This document shows positions 15,922-25,020 of a DNA stretch of 64,000 nucleotides, in pieces (within the stretch, counting starts at the first letter, position 1; every line of letters starts with the position of its first letter). The notes beneath the pieces are model-generated. The model was not told the DNA's origin, ran no database searches, and saw nothing but the letters and a program-made list of their open reading frames with translations. Source of the stretch: Kosakonia quasisacchari (GTDB taxonomy: Bacteria; Pseudomonadota; Gammaproteobacteria; Enterobacterales; Enterobacteriaceae); assembly GCF_004331415.1 (NCBI RefSeq), contig NZ_SJOP01000011.1, forward strand, positions 124,001 to 188,000, in the 5' to 3' direction. The position numbers and the translations under genes were made by a program.

Positions 15922-17577
15922 TTAGCGCATGACGCGGTCATCAACGTAGTTACGTTTGTCCGGCGCGGGCGGGAAGTATTGATAAAGCCAGGTTTCGCTG
16001 ATCGCGTTGCCCTGGCAGCGCAGGAACAGACGCATGTCTACCGGATCGGTGGAATCATTGGTCGGATACCAGTCGAACAGAATGCGATAACCGTCAAACG
16101 GTTCAACATAGAGGATCTCAACCTGTTTCGCTTCACCGTTTGAGAGGGTGATGACCGGCTCAATGCCTTTCGGCGCAGCGGCTTTCAAATCGCCGCCAAC
16201 AAAATCAATGGCGAAACGGCGTGCCCATTTGTCCGGGTAGTGTTCGCCCGGTGCCCAACCTTCCGGGAAACCGCCCATGCCGGTGCGGGTGGCGTAAACG
16301 CGCGCCAGCGGAGAACGTACTGGCGGCATCGCGCTCCAGTACAAGCGGTACTGGAAGGCAAAATCATCGCCCGCTTTGACCGGTTTTTCCGGTTGCCAGA
16401 AGCAGACAATGTTATCCAGCGTTTCACCGGTAGTCGGGATCTCCATCAGGCTTACCGCCCCTTTACCCCATTTGTTACGCGGCTCAACCCACAGACTCGG
16501 GCGTTTGTTGTACCAACCCATCACATCCTGATAGTGGGAGAAATCGCGATCGAGTTGCAGCAGGCCGAACCCTTTCGGGTTTTCATCCTGGTAGGCGTTG
16601 AACTGCAATTTTTGCGGGTTGTTTAGCGGGCGGCAGATCCACTCGCCGTTACCACGCCACATCGCCAGCCGGTCAGAGTCGTGAATTTGCGGATGAATGG
16701 TATCGCAGACGCGGCGCTCGTTATTACCGCAGCTGAACATACTGGTCATCGGCGCGATACCCAGTTGCTTAATGTCTTTGCGTGCATACAAGCGGTTATC
16801 AACATCCATGATCACCTGGCTCTCTTCGCAGTGGATCACGAACTTGTACGCACCGGTAATGCTCGGGCTGTCGAGCAGTGCATAAACGGTAAAGGTGGTA
16901 TCGGACGGTTTCGCCGTCTCAAACCAGAACGCGGTGAAATCCGGGAACTCTTCCGGCGTATCAGTAAAGGTATCAATGGCTACACCGCGTGCGGAAAGAC
17001 CATACTGGAAGGTGCTATCTACCGCGCGGAAATAGCTCGCGCCAAGGAACGAGACGATATCGCGGCGCGCCAGCTCAGGCGCTTTAAACGCGCGAAAACC
17101 GGCAAAACCGAGATCGCTTTGCCCTTCCAGTTGTTTGGTATCTACGCCCGCGTCGTGGTAGTTAAACAACTCCGGGCGGAAGTGAATTTCACGCGCCTGG
17201 TGTGTGTTTTGATCGAGTGAGAACATGCGCACACGGCGGCGAAAGCCCATGCCGACGTGGAAAAACTGCACGTCCAGCAGACGGCCATCCACATTGTTCC
17301 ACAGCGAGTGCTGCGCATCATACTGAATGCTGTTGTAAGCCTGCGGCGTCAGGTTCGCCAGCGTGTTGGGGAGCGCTTTAGGCGCACCGCCCCATTGCTG
17401 TTGCGCCAGATCGTGCGCCATGGACTGCAGCACGGAGAAATCAAAACTGCGGCTTTGTCCATCGGCGATGTCGGTTTCCGCCGCGAACGCCGCGCGGGAA
17501 AACAGCGATGCAACACCGGTAGTGCCGTAGGTTGCGGCAAGGGCCATGGATGCTTGAATAAATCGTCTGCGGTTCAT
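15922..17577 (-). CDS. opgD: OpgD (MdoD), periplasmic glucan biosynthesis protein
   Basis: The protein is 551 residues when started at 17577, exactly the length of E. coli OpgD, and keeps its sequence throughout ([16 protein letters not shown] region, [21 protein letters not shown] C-terminus). The N-terminus [15 protein letters not shown] is a Tat signal peptide with the twin arginine, so the folded protein is exported to the periplasm. OpgD controls the backbone structure of osmoregulated periplasmic glucans. In-frame codons continue upstream to 17673, but the Tat start at 17577 is clearly preferable. Confidence 0.95.
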   Translation of the reverse strand: MNRRRFIQASMALAATYGTTGVASLFSRAAFAAETDIADGQSRSFDFSVLQSMAHDLAQQQWGGAPKALPNTLANLTPQAYNSIQYDAQHSLWNNVDGRLLDVQFFHVGMGFRRRVRMFSLDQNTHQAREIHFRPELFNYHDAGVDTKQLEGQSDLGFAGFRAFKAPELARRDIVSFLGASYFRAVDSTFQYGLSARGVAIDTFTDTPEEFPDFTAFWFETAKPSDTTFTVYALLDSPSITGAYKFVIHCEESQVIMDVDNRLYARKDIKQLGIAPMTSMFSCGNNERRVCDTIHPQIHDSDRLAMWRGNGEWICRPLNNPQKLQFNAYQDENPKGFGLLQLDRDFSHYQDVMGWYNKRPSLWVEPRNKWGKGAVSLMEIPTTGETLDNIVCFWQPEKPVKAGDDFAFQYRLYWSAMPPVRSPLARVYATRTGMGGFPEGWAPGEHYPDKWARRFAIDFVGGDLKAAAPKGIEPVITLSNGEAKQVEILYVEPFDGYRILFDWYPTNDSTDPVDMRLFLRCQGNAISETWLYQYFPPAPDKRNYVDDRVMR

Positions 17578-17798
17578 GCCTGGTAACACGTCCTTCTGGT
17601 CGTCAAATGGCATTTCGCGATGGCGCGAAACAGCGGCAAAAGCGTTGCTTAATGAACGCATCACTCTAGACAAAATTCATTGAGAATCCAATTGTTGGCT
17701 GCCGAATATATGAACGAAACATGAAATATTTTCTGTCGATAAGAGCAGCCCGAAAGCGGCGTAAAGATCTGTATAACAGTAGCGGGGGCGGCGGAAAT

Positions 17799-17833
17799 AA
17801 AAAAGCGCCTGCCGGACATCAGACGGCAGGCGC
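17799..17833 (-). terminator. Intrinsic terminator of the aminotransferase/binding-protein operon
   Basis: On the minus strand a perfect 10-bp stem (GCGCCTGCCG / CGGCAGGCGC, 9-base loop) is followed by six U residues, just beyond the stop of the gene at 17849. Confidence 0.92.
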
Positions 17834-17848
17834 CAGAATGGTCATGCC

Positions 17849-18631
17849 TTATTGTGTGCTGACACTAACATCAATGCCGGGGAAATATTTTTCTGCCAGC
17901 GTCTTGATGGTGCCGTCAGCACGAACTTTATCGATTGCGGCATCAAGCTGCTTTTTGGTGGCCTCGTCACCTTTGCGCAACCCAAAACCGATACCACTGC
18001 CGAGGATCGTATCGTCCGATACCGGTTTGCCGATAAAGCCAAACCCTTTCCCCTGCGGCTTGCTGAGGAAACCGGCTTGCCCGGCCGCCGACATCACCAG
18101 TGAGGCGTCAATACGACCGTTGAGCAAATCTCCCCACGCCATATTCTGATCTTTATACGACACCACCGTGACACCGTGCTTTTCCCAGTGCTCTTTGGCG
18201 TAGGTTTCCTGAATCGATCCCTGCAACACGCCAATGGTTTTGCCTTTCAGCCCTTCCGCGGTCGCTTCCATGCCATCACCACTTTTGCCGACCAGTTGCG
18301 AAGGAATGCGGTATATCGGCTGGGTGAAGTCAATGCTTTTGCGCCGTTGCTCGGTAATGTTCATCGCCGAGTTAATGGCATCAAATTTCTTTGCAGTAAG
18401 CCCAGGGATTAACGCGTCAAACGAGGTTTCCACCCAACTGCATTTCAGTTGTGCCGCTTTGCAGATGGCGTTACCCAGTTCGATGTCAAAACCTTCCAGT
18501 TCGCCCGACGCGTTGCGGCTTTCAAAAGGGGGATATTCCGCCTCCACGCCATAGCGCAGCGCGCTTTCGGCAAATGAGGAGAATGAGCAGAGCAAACCCA
18601 TACCCAGACAGAGTGCTTTAAATTTCATCAT
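17849..18631 (-). CDS. Periplasmic amino-acid-binding protein (HisJ/ArgT family)
   Basis: This 260-residue protein has a Sec signal peptide (KFKALCLGMGLLCSFSSFA) and the family 3 solute-binding fold: RYGVEAEYPPFESRNASGELEGFDIELGNAICKA, then INSAMNITEQRRKSIDFTQP. Length and motifs fit lysine/arginine/ornithine- or histidine-binding proteins. No permease genes are adjacent. It starts only 9 bases after the aminotransferase stop, with AAGGAG before an ATGATG pair (18631 or 18628 could be used), and the two form an operon ended by a strong terminator. The pairing suggests uptake and transamination of the same amino acid. Confidence 0.87.
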   Translation of the reverse strand: MMKFKALCLGMGLLCSFSSFAESALRYGVEAEYPPFESRNASGELEGFDIELGNAICKAAQLKCSWVETSFDALIPGLTAKKFDAINSAMNITEQRRKSIDFTQPIYRIPSQLVGKSGDGMEATAEGLKGKTIGVLQGSIQETYAKEHWEKHGVTVVSYKDQNMAWGDLLNGRIDASLVMSAAGQAGFLSKPQGKGFGFIGKPVSDDTILGSGIGFGLRKGDEATKKQLDAAIDKVRADGTIKTLAEKYFPGIDVSVSTQ

Positions 18632-18640
18632 TAACGCTCC

Positions 18641-19810
18641 TTAGCGTGGCTTAACACGACACAGGGCCTGCGCGCCTGCTCTTAACGTTGCCTCATCTTT
18701 TGCAAAAGAGAGGCGGATCAACTTGTTATCTGTGCTATCGGTATAAAACGCCGACAGCGGAATGGTGGCGACACCGCAATCAATAATCAGTCTTTTCACC
18801 ATCTCGCTGTCACTTTCATCGCTGAAATGGCTGTAATCCGCCAGCAGGAAAAATGACCCCGCGCTGGGCAATAAGCGGAACGGCGACTCCGCAAGCAATG
18901 TTTGCAGCAGGTCGCGTTTACGCTGGTAAAACGCCGCCAGCGACAGCCAACCCTGCGGGTCGCGCATATGATCGGCAAAGGCGTGTTGCATGGGAGTATC
19001 GGCAGAGAACATCAAAAACTGGTGCACTTTGCAGATCTCATCCATCAGTTCAGCAGGCGCAACGCAGTAACCCACGCGCCAGCCCGTCACATGATAGGTC
19101 TTGCCAAACGACGAGATAATCACGCTGCGCTCCGCCAGTTGCGGGTGCGTTGCCATGCCGTGATGCGGCTCGCCGTCAAACACCACATGTTCGTAGACTT
19201 CATCGGAGAGGATCACAATATCAGTGTGCCGGGTGATCGCCGCCAGTTGTTCGAGGTCAGCACGAGAGAAAACCTGCCCACTCGGGTTATGCGGCGTGTT
19301 GATGATGATCATGCGCGTGCGCGGTGTAATTGCCGCACATACTTCGTCCCAGTTGACCGCGAAATCCGGCACCGTCAGTTTGATTGCAACGGGCGTTGCC
19401 CCCTGCAAACGGACAATTGGCGCGTAGCTGTCGAACGAGGGTTCAAAGTAAATCACTTCATCACCTGGATGCACCAGCCCGCTAATAGCGGAATACAACC
19501 CTTCGCTGGCGCTGGCGGTGATAAGAATTTCACTGTCCACGTCGTAATCTGTGCGGTACAGCTCGCTGATTTTCTGTGCAATCCGCTCTTTTAACGGACG
19601 CAGACCGGTCATTGACGCGTACTGGTTATGATTGGCTTGCATGGCGCGCGTCACCCCGGCAATCAGCTGCAGATCGCAAGGAAAGTTGGGCGCGCCCTGA
19701 GAAAGGTTAATCGCATTATGTTCGGCGGAAAGCTGGCCGATGACGGTAAAAATGGTGGTGCCCACATCGGGTAATTTGGAGCGAGTCTTCACCGGGGTAC
19801 GCAGAGTCAT
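18641..19810 (-). CDS. PLP-dependent aminotransferase, YbdL/methionine aminotransferase-like
   Basis: This 389-residue fold-type I aminotransferase (class I/II) shows NTPHNPSGQVF, ILSDEVYEHVVFDG and the PLP-lysine motif SSFGKTYHVTGWRVGYCVAP. It resembles E. coli YbdL, a methionine-preferring aminotransferase of almost the same length, along its whole length (SKLPDVGTTIFT start). The ATG at 19810 follows AGGA. It leads an operon with an amino-acid-binding protein and is divergent from a LysR regulator. Substrate preference for methionine or aromatic amino acids is family-based inference. Confidence 0.87.
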   Translation of the reverse strand: MTLRTPVKTRSKLPDVGTTIFTVIGQLSAEHNAINLSQGAPNFPCDLQLIAGVTRAMQANHNQYASMTGLRPLKERIAQKISELYRTDYDVDSEILITASASEGLYSAISGLVHPGDEVIYFEPSFDSYAPIVRLQGATPVAIKLTVPDFAVNWDEVCAAITPRTRMIIINTPHNPSGQVFSRADLEQLAAITRHTDIVILSDEVYEHVVFDGEPHHGMATHPQLAERSVIISSFGKTYHVTGWRVGYCVAPAELMDEICKVHQFLMFSADTPMQHAFADHMRDPQGWLSLAAFYQRKRDLLQTLLAESPFRLLPSAGSFFLLADYSHFSDESDSEMVKRLIIDCGVATIPLSAFYTDSTDNKLIRLSFAKDEATLRAGAQALCRVKPR

Positions 19811-19921
19811 GCCTGATCCTTTCACATAAAAAGTGCATAACCATTCAAACTAAACCCTGTTGAGCCGACAACCGAATTGTTGTCATAATAGCCATGAATA
19901 TATTGCATAGCTGGAGTTGCC

Positions 19922-20821
19922 ATGTCGCACCGTTCTCTGCCGCTCAATGCCATCGACGCTTTTCTGGTCACCGCCCGCCATCTCAATTTGACACATGCAG
20001 CAAAAGAGCTGTGTCTGACGCAGGGTGCGGTCAGCCGCAAAATCGCCACGCTGGAAAACTGGTTCGGCTTTCCGCTGTTTGAACGCCACGCGCGTGGTTT
20101 ACACCTGTCACCGCAGGGTAGCGCTCTGCTGCCGGAACTGCGTGGTGCGTATGAACAACTGGTGATGGTCGCTTTTCAGGCGCGCTCGCAACAAACGGTG
20201 GTGCGACTGAAAGCCCCGACCTGTGCGATACGCTGGCTGGTGCCTCGCCTGCTGGATCTGGAACAACGTTATCCGGAATTGCAGGTGGCGCTGACCACCA
20301 CAACCGATCACACCATTAACTTCAAAACAGAACCTTATGACGCGGCAATTGTTTTTGGCACCCAATTAAGCGCCGGGGATCTGCTGTTTGACGAAGCGCT
20401 GACGCCGGTGATTAGCCACGCGCTGGCGCAGCGCAATACGCTGGAAACCGCCACATTATTGCACCCGACGCGGGATAAAACCGACTGGTCGCTGTGGCTG
20501 GCGAAGCAAAGCGCTTTTCAGCCCGCCATGAGGAAAAATCAACACTTCGATACCATGGATTTAGCCATTACTGCCGCCATTCAGGGGCTGGGAATGGCCA
20601 TCGCCGATGAGACGCTGGTTGAGGAGGATATCCAGGCTGGACGCCTGCTGCGCCCGTTTTCGCAGAGTGTCATAACCGGTGCCAGTTATCGCCTGGTTTT
20701 GCGGGAAACAGAGAATAAAGCCGCCGGGCTGGCGGCGTTTAGAGACGGGTTGCTGGGGGCTAATCAAGCTTCACGTGGTGGCGCATTACCCGGCGAAAAA
20801 AGCTCAGGCGGGCGCGCATAA
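19922..20821 (+). CDS. LysR-family regulator (GcvA/AmpR-like)
   Basis: This 299-residue protein has an N-terminal winged helix-turn-helix of LysR type (LNAIDAFLVTARHLNLTHAAKELCLTQGAVSRKIATLE) and a substrate-binding-like effector domain (about 90-290). The start PLNAIDAF and the DTMDLAITAAIQGLGMAI segment resemble the GcvA/AmpR subgroup. It is divergent from the aminotransferase operon across 111 bases and is the natural candidate for its control. The 3' end overlaps the convergent carboxylesterase gene by 62 bases, encoding a Gly/Ser-rich tail unlike the rest of the protein. Confidence 0.88.
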   Translation: MSHRSLPLNAIDAFLVTARHLNLTHAAKELCLTQGAVSRKIATLENWFGFPLFERHARGLHLSPQGSALLPELRGAYEQLVMVAFQARSQQTVVRLKAPTCAIRWLVPRLLDLEQRYPELQVALTTTTDHTINFKTEPYDAAIVFGTQLSAGDLLFDEALTPVISHALAQRNTLETATLLHPTRDKTDWSLWLAKQSAFQPAMRKNQHFDTMDLAITAAIQGLGMAIADETLVEEDIQAGRLLRPFSQSVITGASYRLVLRETENKAAGLAAFRDGLLGANQASRGGALPGEKSSGGRA

Positions 20822-22268
20822 AGCGGTTAACCAGGCGAAAACCTGCATGTTTATTCAATCCCATACGCAGTAACCGGTCGCGGCCACGTACGCAGGCCAG
20901 CCAGTTGACCGGGCCGGGCAACGCTTCTGTACGACGCTCTGCCTGGGCGGCAAAACGAACCCAGTAATCGGCAATATGCGCGGCAAAGGCGAGATCGCGC
21001 GGGTTGACATAGCTGCGCGACGGCTCCGAAAGCATAAGATTGTCGAATACATACGGCACTTCGTTACCGTGCCACGCGCCGTTGATATAGGTGTCATGCG
21101 CCGCTTCGGCAACATAATCAAACCAGTAACGCCAACAGGGTTGCCCGACACGCTGCTGGGCCTGCATCACCACCAGGCCAAGCGTGGTAAAAGCCATATC
21201 GCGACACACCTGGCGACCGAGTTCCGCATCCCCTTTCACCCCCGGATAAAGCAGGCGGATCAGCCCCAGGCCGAGCCGCTGTTCGCGGCGCAGCTTTTCG
21301 ATTTGCCCGGCGAGATCAACGCCAAACTCCGCCATCACGCTGGCTTCATCACTGTTCGACCCGATAATGACCGGCATTGGATGTTGCCGACCGGCGAAAA
21401 AGGTATCAAGCATTGGTTCCGGTAATACGCCATCACCTGCGATAGGCGTCGGGGCAATTTTCAGCGGTGCGTCCAGCGGCCAGAACGCGTCTGCCGGCAG
21501 TGCGCGCAGCTGTTCGGCGCTGGCATTTTCCAGCCCAAAATGCGCGGCAATCGCTTCACCTTTTGCCAGCGCGGCTTCGCGCGGCGTATCCGGCAAGGTA
21601 TAACTGCTCTGAATAATGGCTTTATGAAACAACCCTTCTGCCAGCGGCGAGGCCATCAGTGCCATCACGCTGCGTCCGCCAGCCGATTCACCAAACAGCG
21701 TCACGTTCGCGGCATCACCCCCAAAAGCAGCGATATTCTCCTGCACCCAACGCAGCGCGGCGATCTGATCAAGCAGGCCAAAATTGTAGACGCGCTCACC
21801 GCTCTCCTTCTCCAGCGCCGGATGGGCGAAAAAACCAAGATGCCCAAGTCGATAATTCACCGTCACCAGCACCACGCCGCGTGCGGCGAGCGCTTTTCCG
21901 TCATACGGCGGCAACCCGCCGGAGCCGATAGTGAAGCCGCCGCCGTGCAGCCAGACCATCACCGGCAGCGCTTTTGTGCGCGTAGCCGGTGACCAGATAT
22001 TCAGATAGAGGCAATCTTCGGCGAAACGTCCAGGATCGCCGCCGCCGAGCTGCTGACAGTAATCACTGTTTTGCCAGCTGGCGGCGGAAAAGGTGTCCGC
22101 CATGCGCACGCCCTGCCAGGGTTGCGGCGGCTGCGGCGCGCGCCAGCGCAGTGCGCCGGTGGGCGGCGCGGCAAACGGAATACCGCGCCAGACATGAAAG
22201 GCGTCTTCACTGCATCCCAGCACACTGCCCTGGCGGGTATGGACCAGCGGGGTTAATGGATTTTCCAT
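20760..22268 (-). CDS. Type-B carboxylesterase (para-nitrobenzyl esterase-like)
   Basis: This 502-residue alpha/beta-hydrolase shows the carboxylesterase-B hallmarks: VWLHGGGFTIGSG oxyanion loop, nucleophile Ser195 in GESAGG, acid Glu308 in SNSDEAS and base His400 in GAWHGNEVPYVF. No signal peptide is visible, so it is probably cytoplasmic. The natural ester substrate is unknown. It ends inside the tail of the LysR gene and starts 42 bases after ydcJ on the same strand, so the two may be co-transcribed. Confidence 0.9.
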   Translation of the reverse strand: MENPLTPLVHTRQGSVLGCSEDAFHVWRGIPFAAPPTGALRWRAPQPPQPWQGVRMADTFSAASWQNSDYCQQLGGGDPGRFAEDCLYLNIWSPATRTKALPVMVWLHGGGFTIGSGGLPPYDGKALAARGVVLVTVNYRLGHLGFFAHPALEKESGERVYNFGLLDQIAALRWVQENIAAFGGDAANVTLFGESAGGRSVMALMASPLAEGLFHKAIIQSSYTLPDTPREAALAKGEAIAAHFGLENASAEQLRALPADAFWPLDAPLKIAPTPIAGDGVLPEPMLDTFFAGRQHPMPVIIGSNSDEASVMAEFGVDLAGQIEKLRREQRLGLGLIRLLYPGVKGDAELGRQVCRDMAFTTLGLVVMQAQQRVGQPCWRYWFDYVAEAAHDTYINGAWHGNEVPYVFDNLMLSEPSRSYVNPRDLAFAAHIADYWVRFAAQAERRTEALPGPVNWLACVRGRDRLLRMGLNKHAGFRLVNRFMRARLSFFRRVMRHHVKLD

Positions 22269-22310
22269 GACAACATCCAGAAATGACTGATTTCTGGCAG
22301 ATTACCTGTT

Positions 22311-23654
22311 TTACAGCAGACCGCAACGCCGTTTGCTGCGCGCTTCGGCTTCCGCATAGAGCGTAAATTCATCGAACACCGGGCAACCCAGCGAGGCCTC
22401 AAACTGCGCCTGGCTGGCGTTGCCATGGCTGCGCGCCTGGGTTTCGTTGCCGAGGTTCGACTGGAAGATCCCCGCCGCGCTGACCGGCAGAAAATCTTCA
22501 TAGGTAATCGGCTGTGCTACCACCCAGCCGCGCTCGATCAGCGGCTGCGGATCGTCGCCGGGACGAATGGCCTGACGGTGCGCTTCGCCCGTGGGTGTCA
22601 GACGGTAGCGGAACCACGCCAGTTCCTGTTTGCGCAGCAGCATTTCGCTATCCGGGAAGGCTTTGAACACCTCCTGCAAATGCAACTGGTGCGTCAGATT
22701 ATCTTTGCCCGTTCCGGCGCTGTTCAGCAGTTGATCATAGAGCGCGCGCCCTTTCTGCGTTAACGCGACGCCGCGCTGTTCAATCTCACCGAAACGCGCG
22801 GTGTGGGTTCCCTGGTGTTCGCCGTTGAACAGCACCGGTTCATCCAGCGCTTTGAAACTGGTCTGACGCAACAAAATCGGCACATCGCGACGCGGCGGGC
22901 CTTCGATAAGGATTTTCGGTTCAATGCCGTACTCCGGCATCAGCGCCTGTACGCGGTCAATATCCAGCGTTCGTGGCGTTAAATGATTGATATGGCAGCC
23001 AGGGAAACAGACCACATCGGCAATTAAGCGATGCTCATCATGCAGCGCCTGATAGGTTTGCGTATCCACCGTGGCATGGCGGTGCCAGCGAAACGTTTCC
23101 AGCGCTTCCTCAACAAAAGCTTTGGCTTGCTGGGGGGTAAAACCGCCATTCAGTTCATGCAACTCAATCAGTTGGCGGCAAGCAGGGGTGAAAATGTCGC
23201 GCTTCGCCAGAATGGCGGCGGCTTTATTACGCAGGATTTCGTTCTCGATAAGCTCCAGGCGCAGCAGCGAGGTAAAAATACGAAACGGGTTACGCGCCAG
23301 CGCAGCGTCTTCTATTGGGCGAAAGGCGGTGGAGTGCACCGGAACGCCTGCCTGCGAGAGATCATAATAACTGACCGGGAACATCCCCATAATGGCGAAC
23401 ATACGCCGCAAGGTGGAAAGCTCCTCGGCCGTCCCTACCCTGATTGCGCCGTGGCGCTCGACATTCAGCCGTGCTAATTCATCGGCGTTGGCCAGTTGTT
23501 CATGCAGACGCGGGTTGTTTTCCAGCACCGCCAGATTCACATCCGCGACCAGCTCCAGCAGCGTGCCATATTGCGGAACTTCCTGCTGGTACATGGCAGA
23601 CATCGCCTGTGAAAATTGTTCCCGAATCTCATCAGCCGTGATGCTGTACGCCAT
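22311..23654 (-). CDS. ydcJ: YdcJ, DUF1338/HglS-type 2-oxoadipate dioxygenase-decarboxylase family
   Basis: The protein is 447 residues from the ATG at 23654, the same as E. coli YdcJ; this ATG follows GGAGGGA, so the open frame extending to 23798 was not used. It belongs to DUF1338, whose member HglS converts 2-oxoadipate to D-2-hydroxyglutarate in lysine catabolism using a non-haem metal in a VOC-like fold. Conserved pieces include GMFPVSYYDLSQAGVPVHSTAFRP and PGCHINHLTPRTLD. The enzymatic role of enterobacterial YdcJ follows from family membership. It is divergent from ydcI, which may regulate it. Confidence 0.92.
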   Translation of the reverse strand: MAYSITADEIREQFSQAMSAMYQQEVPQYGTLLELVADVNLAVLENNPRLHEQLANADELARLNVERHGAIRVGTAEELSTLRRMFAIMGMFPVSYYDLSQAGVPVHSTAFRPIEDAALARNPFRIFTSLLRLELIENEILRNKAAAILAKRDIFTPACRQLIELHELNGGFTPQQAKAFVEEALETFRWHRHATVDTQTYQALHDEHRLIADVVCFPGCHINHLTPRTLDIDRVQALMPEYGIEPKILIEGPPRRDVPILLRQTSFKALDEPVLFNGEHQGTHTARFGEIEQRGVALTQKGRALYDQLLNSAGTGKDNLTHQLHLQEVFKAFPDSEMLLRKQELAWFRYRLTPTGEAHRQAIRPGDDPQPLIERGWVVAQPITYEDFLPVSAAGIFQSNLGNETQARSHGNASQAQFEASLGCPVFDEFTLYAEAEARSKRRCGLL

Positions 23655-23956
23655 AGTGTAATCCCTCCAGTGTGTTCTCTCTGGAGTGTAGAGAAGCCTT
23701 TTTGCGTGCGTGATGGGAAATTTACAAAGTGTGATCGTGGCAGAAAACGCGGGTGCGTCGCGCGGTAACGAACATAACGAAAGATTATGGAACAGCACTA
23801 CCGAAAACCCTTATCAACATGCTGGTTACGTCACATTGCGGGCAGAATCCGTTTGTAACTCAAAGAGATTAAATGTTAATAATATTTTGCTATCTGGTTA
23901 TCAAAATTAAACAACTCCATTTGCCAGCGGTTCTGCACGGTTTTTAACATCATCTT
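23655..23956. other. ydcJ-ydcI divergent spacer, no gene seen
   Basis: About 300 bases separate ydcJ (minus) from ydcI (plus). Near ydcJ there is a CTCCAG...CTGGAG inverted repeat in the leader, and towards ydcI the sequence becomes AT-rich (poly-AT stretch around 23870-23910), which is where a LysR site and the ydcI promoter would be expected. No credible reading frame with a ribosome site was found. Confidence 0.5.
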
Positions 23957-24880
23957 ATGGAAAAAAACGGTCTGTTTTCACAGCGCATTCGTCTGCGCCA
24001 TTTGCATACATTCGTTGCCGTCGCTCAACAAGGAACTTTGGGGCGCGCGGCTGAAACCCTTAACTTAAGTCAGCCTGCGCTGTCGAAAACCCTGAATGAA
24101 CTCGAGCAGCTTACCGGTAAGCGCCTGTTTGAGCGTGGCCGCATGGGCGCGCAGCTAACCCTGGTCGGTGAACAGTTTCTTACCCACGCGGTGCGTGTGC
24201 TGGACGCGGTCAACATTGCCGGACAGTCGCTGAGCCACAGAACCGAACTGAAAAACGATCTGATCCGCATCGGCGCGCTGCCCACCGCCGCGCTGGGGAT
24301 CTTACCGGCGGTCATCGGTCAACTGCATAAACAGCAGCCGGATATCACCATTCAGGTGGCTACCGCCAATAACCCGATGATCCTCGCCGGGCTGAAATCC
24401 GGCGAATTGGATCTCGGCATTGGCCGCATGTCAGACCCGGATTTGATGAGCGGCTTAAGTTATGAGCTGCTGTTTCTTGAGTCGCTAAAACTGGTCGTTC
24501 GCCCGCGACATCCGTTGCTGCAAACCACCGTTACGCTAAGTAAAGTGCTGGAATGGCCGGTGGTGGTGCTACCAGAAGGCACCGTGCCACGGCAAAACAC
24601 CGAGGAACTGCTCAGCAGCCAGAACTGCACACTGCCGTCTGGTTGCCTGGAAACGCTTTCCGCATCGCTGTCGCGACAGCTCACAGTGGAATATGACTAC
24701 GTGTGGTTTGTCCCTTCCGGCGCAGTAAAAGATGATTTGCGCCTCGGTTCTCTGGTGGCACTGCCCATTCCGCCGATTGGGATCGGCGATCCGATTGGGA
24801 TCATTACCCGCGTTGATAACGTCCTGCCCCCCGCAGCTCACGCGCTGATTGCGGCAATTCGCAAAACGATGCCGGGTTAA
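23957..24880 (+). CDS. ydcI: YdcI, LysR-family regulator
   Basis: This 307-residue LysR protein matches E. coli and Salmonella YdcI from end to end (IRLRHLHTFVAVAQQGTLGRAAETLNLSQPALSKTLNELEQLTG; later ETLSASLSRQLTVEYDYVWFVPSGAVKDDLR). The family has been linked to acid-stress resistance and pH-related gene control in Salmonella. N-terminal winged HTH covers about residues 8-68, with the effector-binding domain from about 95. It is divergent from ydcJ. Downstream lies the YdeP-type oxidoreductase in the same direction, separated by 140 bases with its own probable promoter. Confidence 0.94.
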   Translation: MEKNGLFSQRIRLRHLHTFVAVAQQGTLGRAAETLNLSQPALSKTLNELEQLTGKRLFERGRMGAQLTLVGEQFLTHAVRVLDAVNIAGQSLSHRTELKNDLIRIGALPTAALGILPAVIGQLHKQQPDITIQVATANNPMILAGLKSGELDLGIGRMSDPDLMSGLSYELLFLESLKLVVRPRHPLLQTTVTLSKVLEWPVVVLPEGTVPRQNTEELLSSQNCTLPSGCLETLSASLSRQLTVEYDYVWFVPSGAVKDDLRLGSLVALPIPPIGIGDPIGIITRVDNVLPPAAHALIAAIRKTMPG

Positions 24881-25020
24881 TTCCGGCTCGCTTATCTTCT
24901 CTTCCGATTGCGCAACAGGTAAACAGTGCGTTAATTGTGTGATAAAAATAGGTTGTTGATTGAGAGTTGTTGTTACGCAACTTACACTCACGCTGTAACC
25001 ATCCGCAGTCGGAAGAAGAG

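Noticed and set aside
16681..17220. 179-codon plus-strand frame
   Set aside because: Antisense shadow of opgD, caused by GC-rich codon bias.
18902..19594. 230-codon plus-strand frame
   Set aside because: Antisense shadow of the aminotransferase gene; composition rich in Arg/His as expected of a shadow.
23710..23910. 66-codon plus-strand frame in the ydcJ-ydcI spacer
   Set aside because: No ribosome site, starts inside the ydcJ promoter region and runs into the AT-rich ydcI promoter region.
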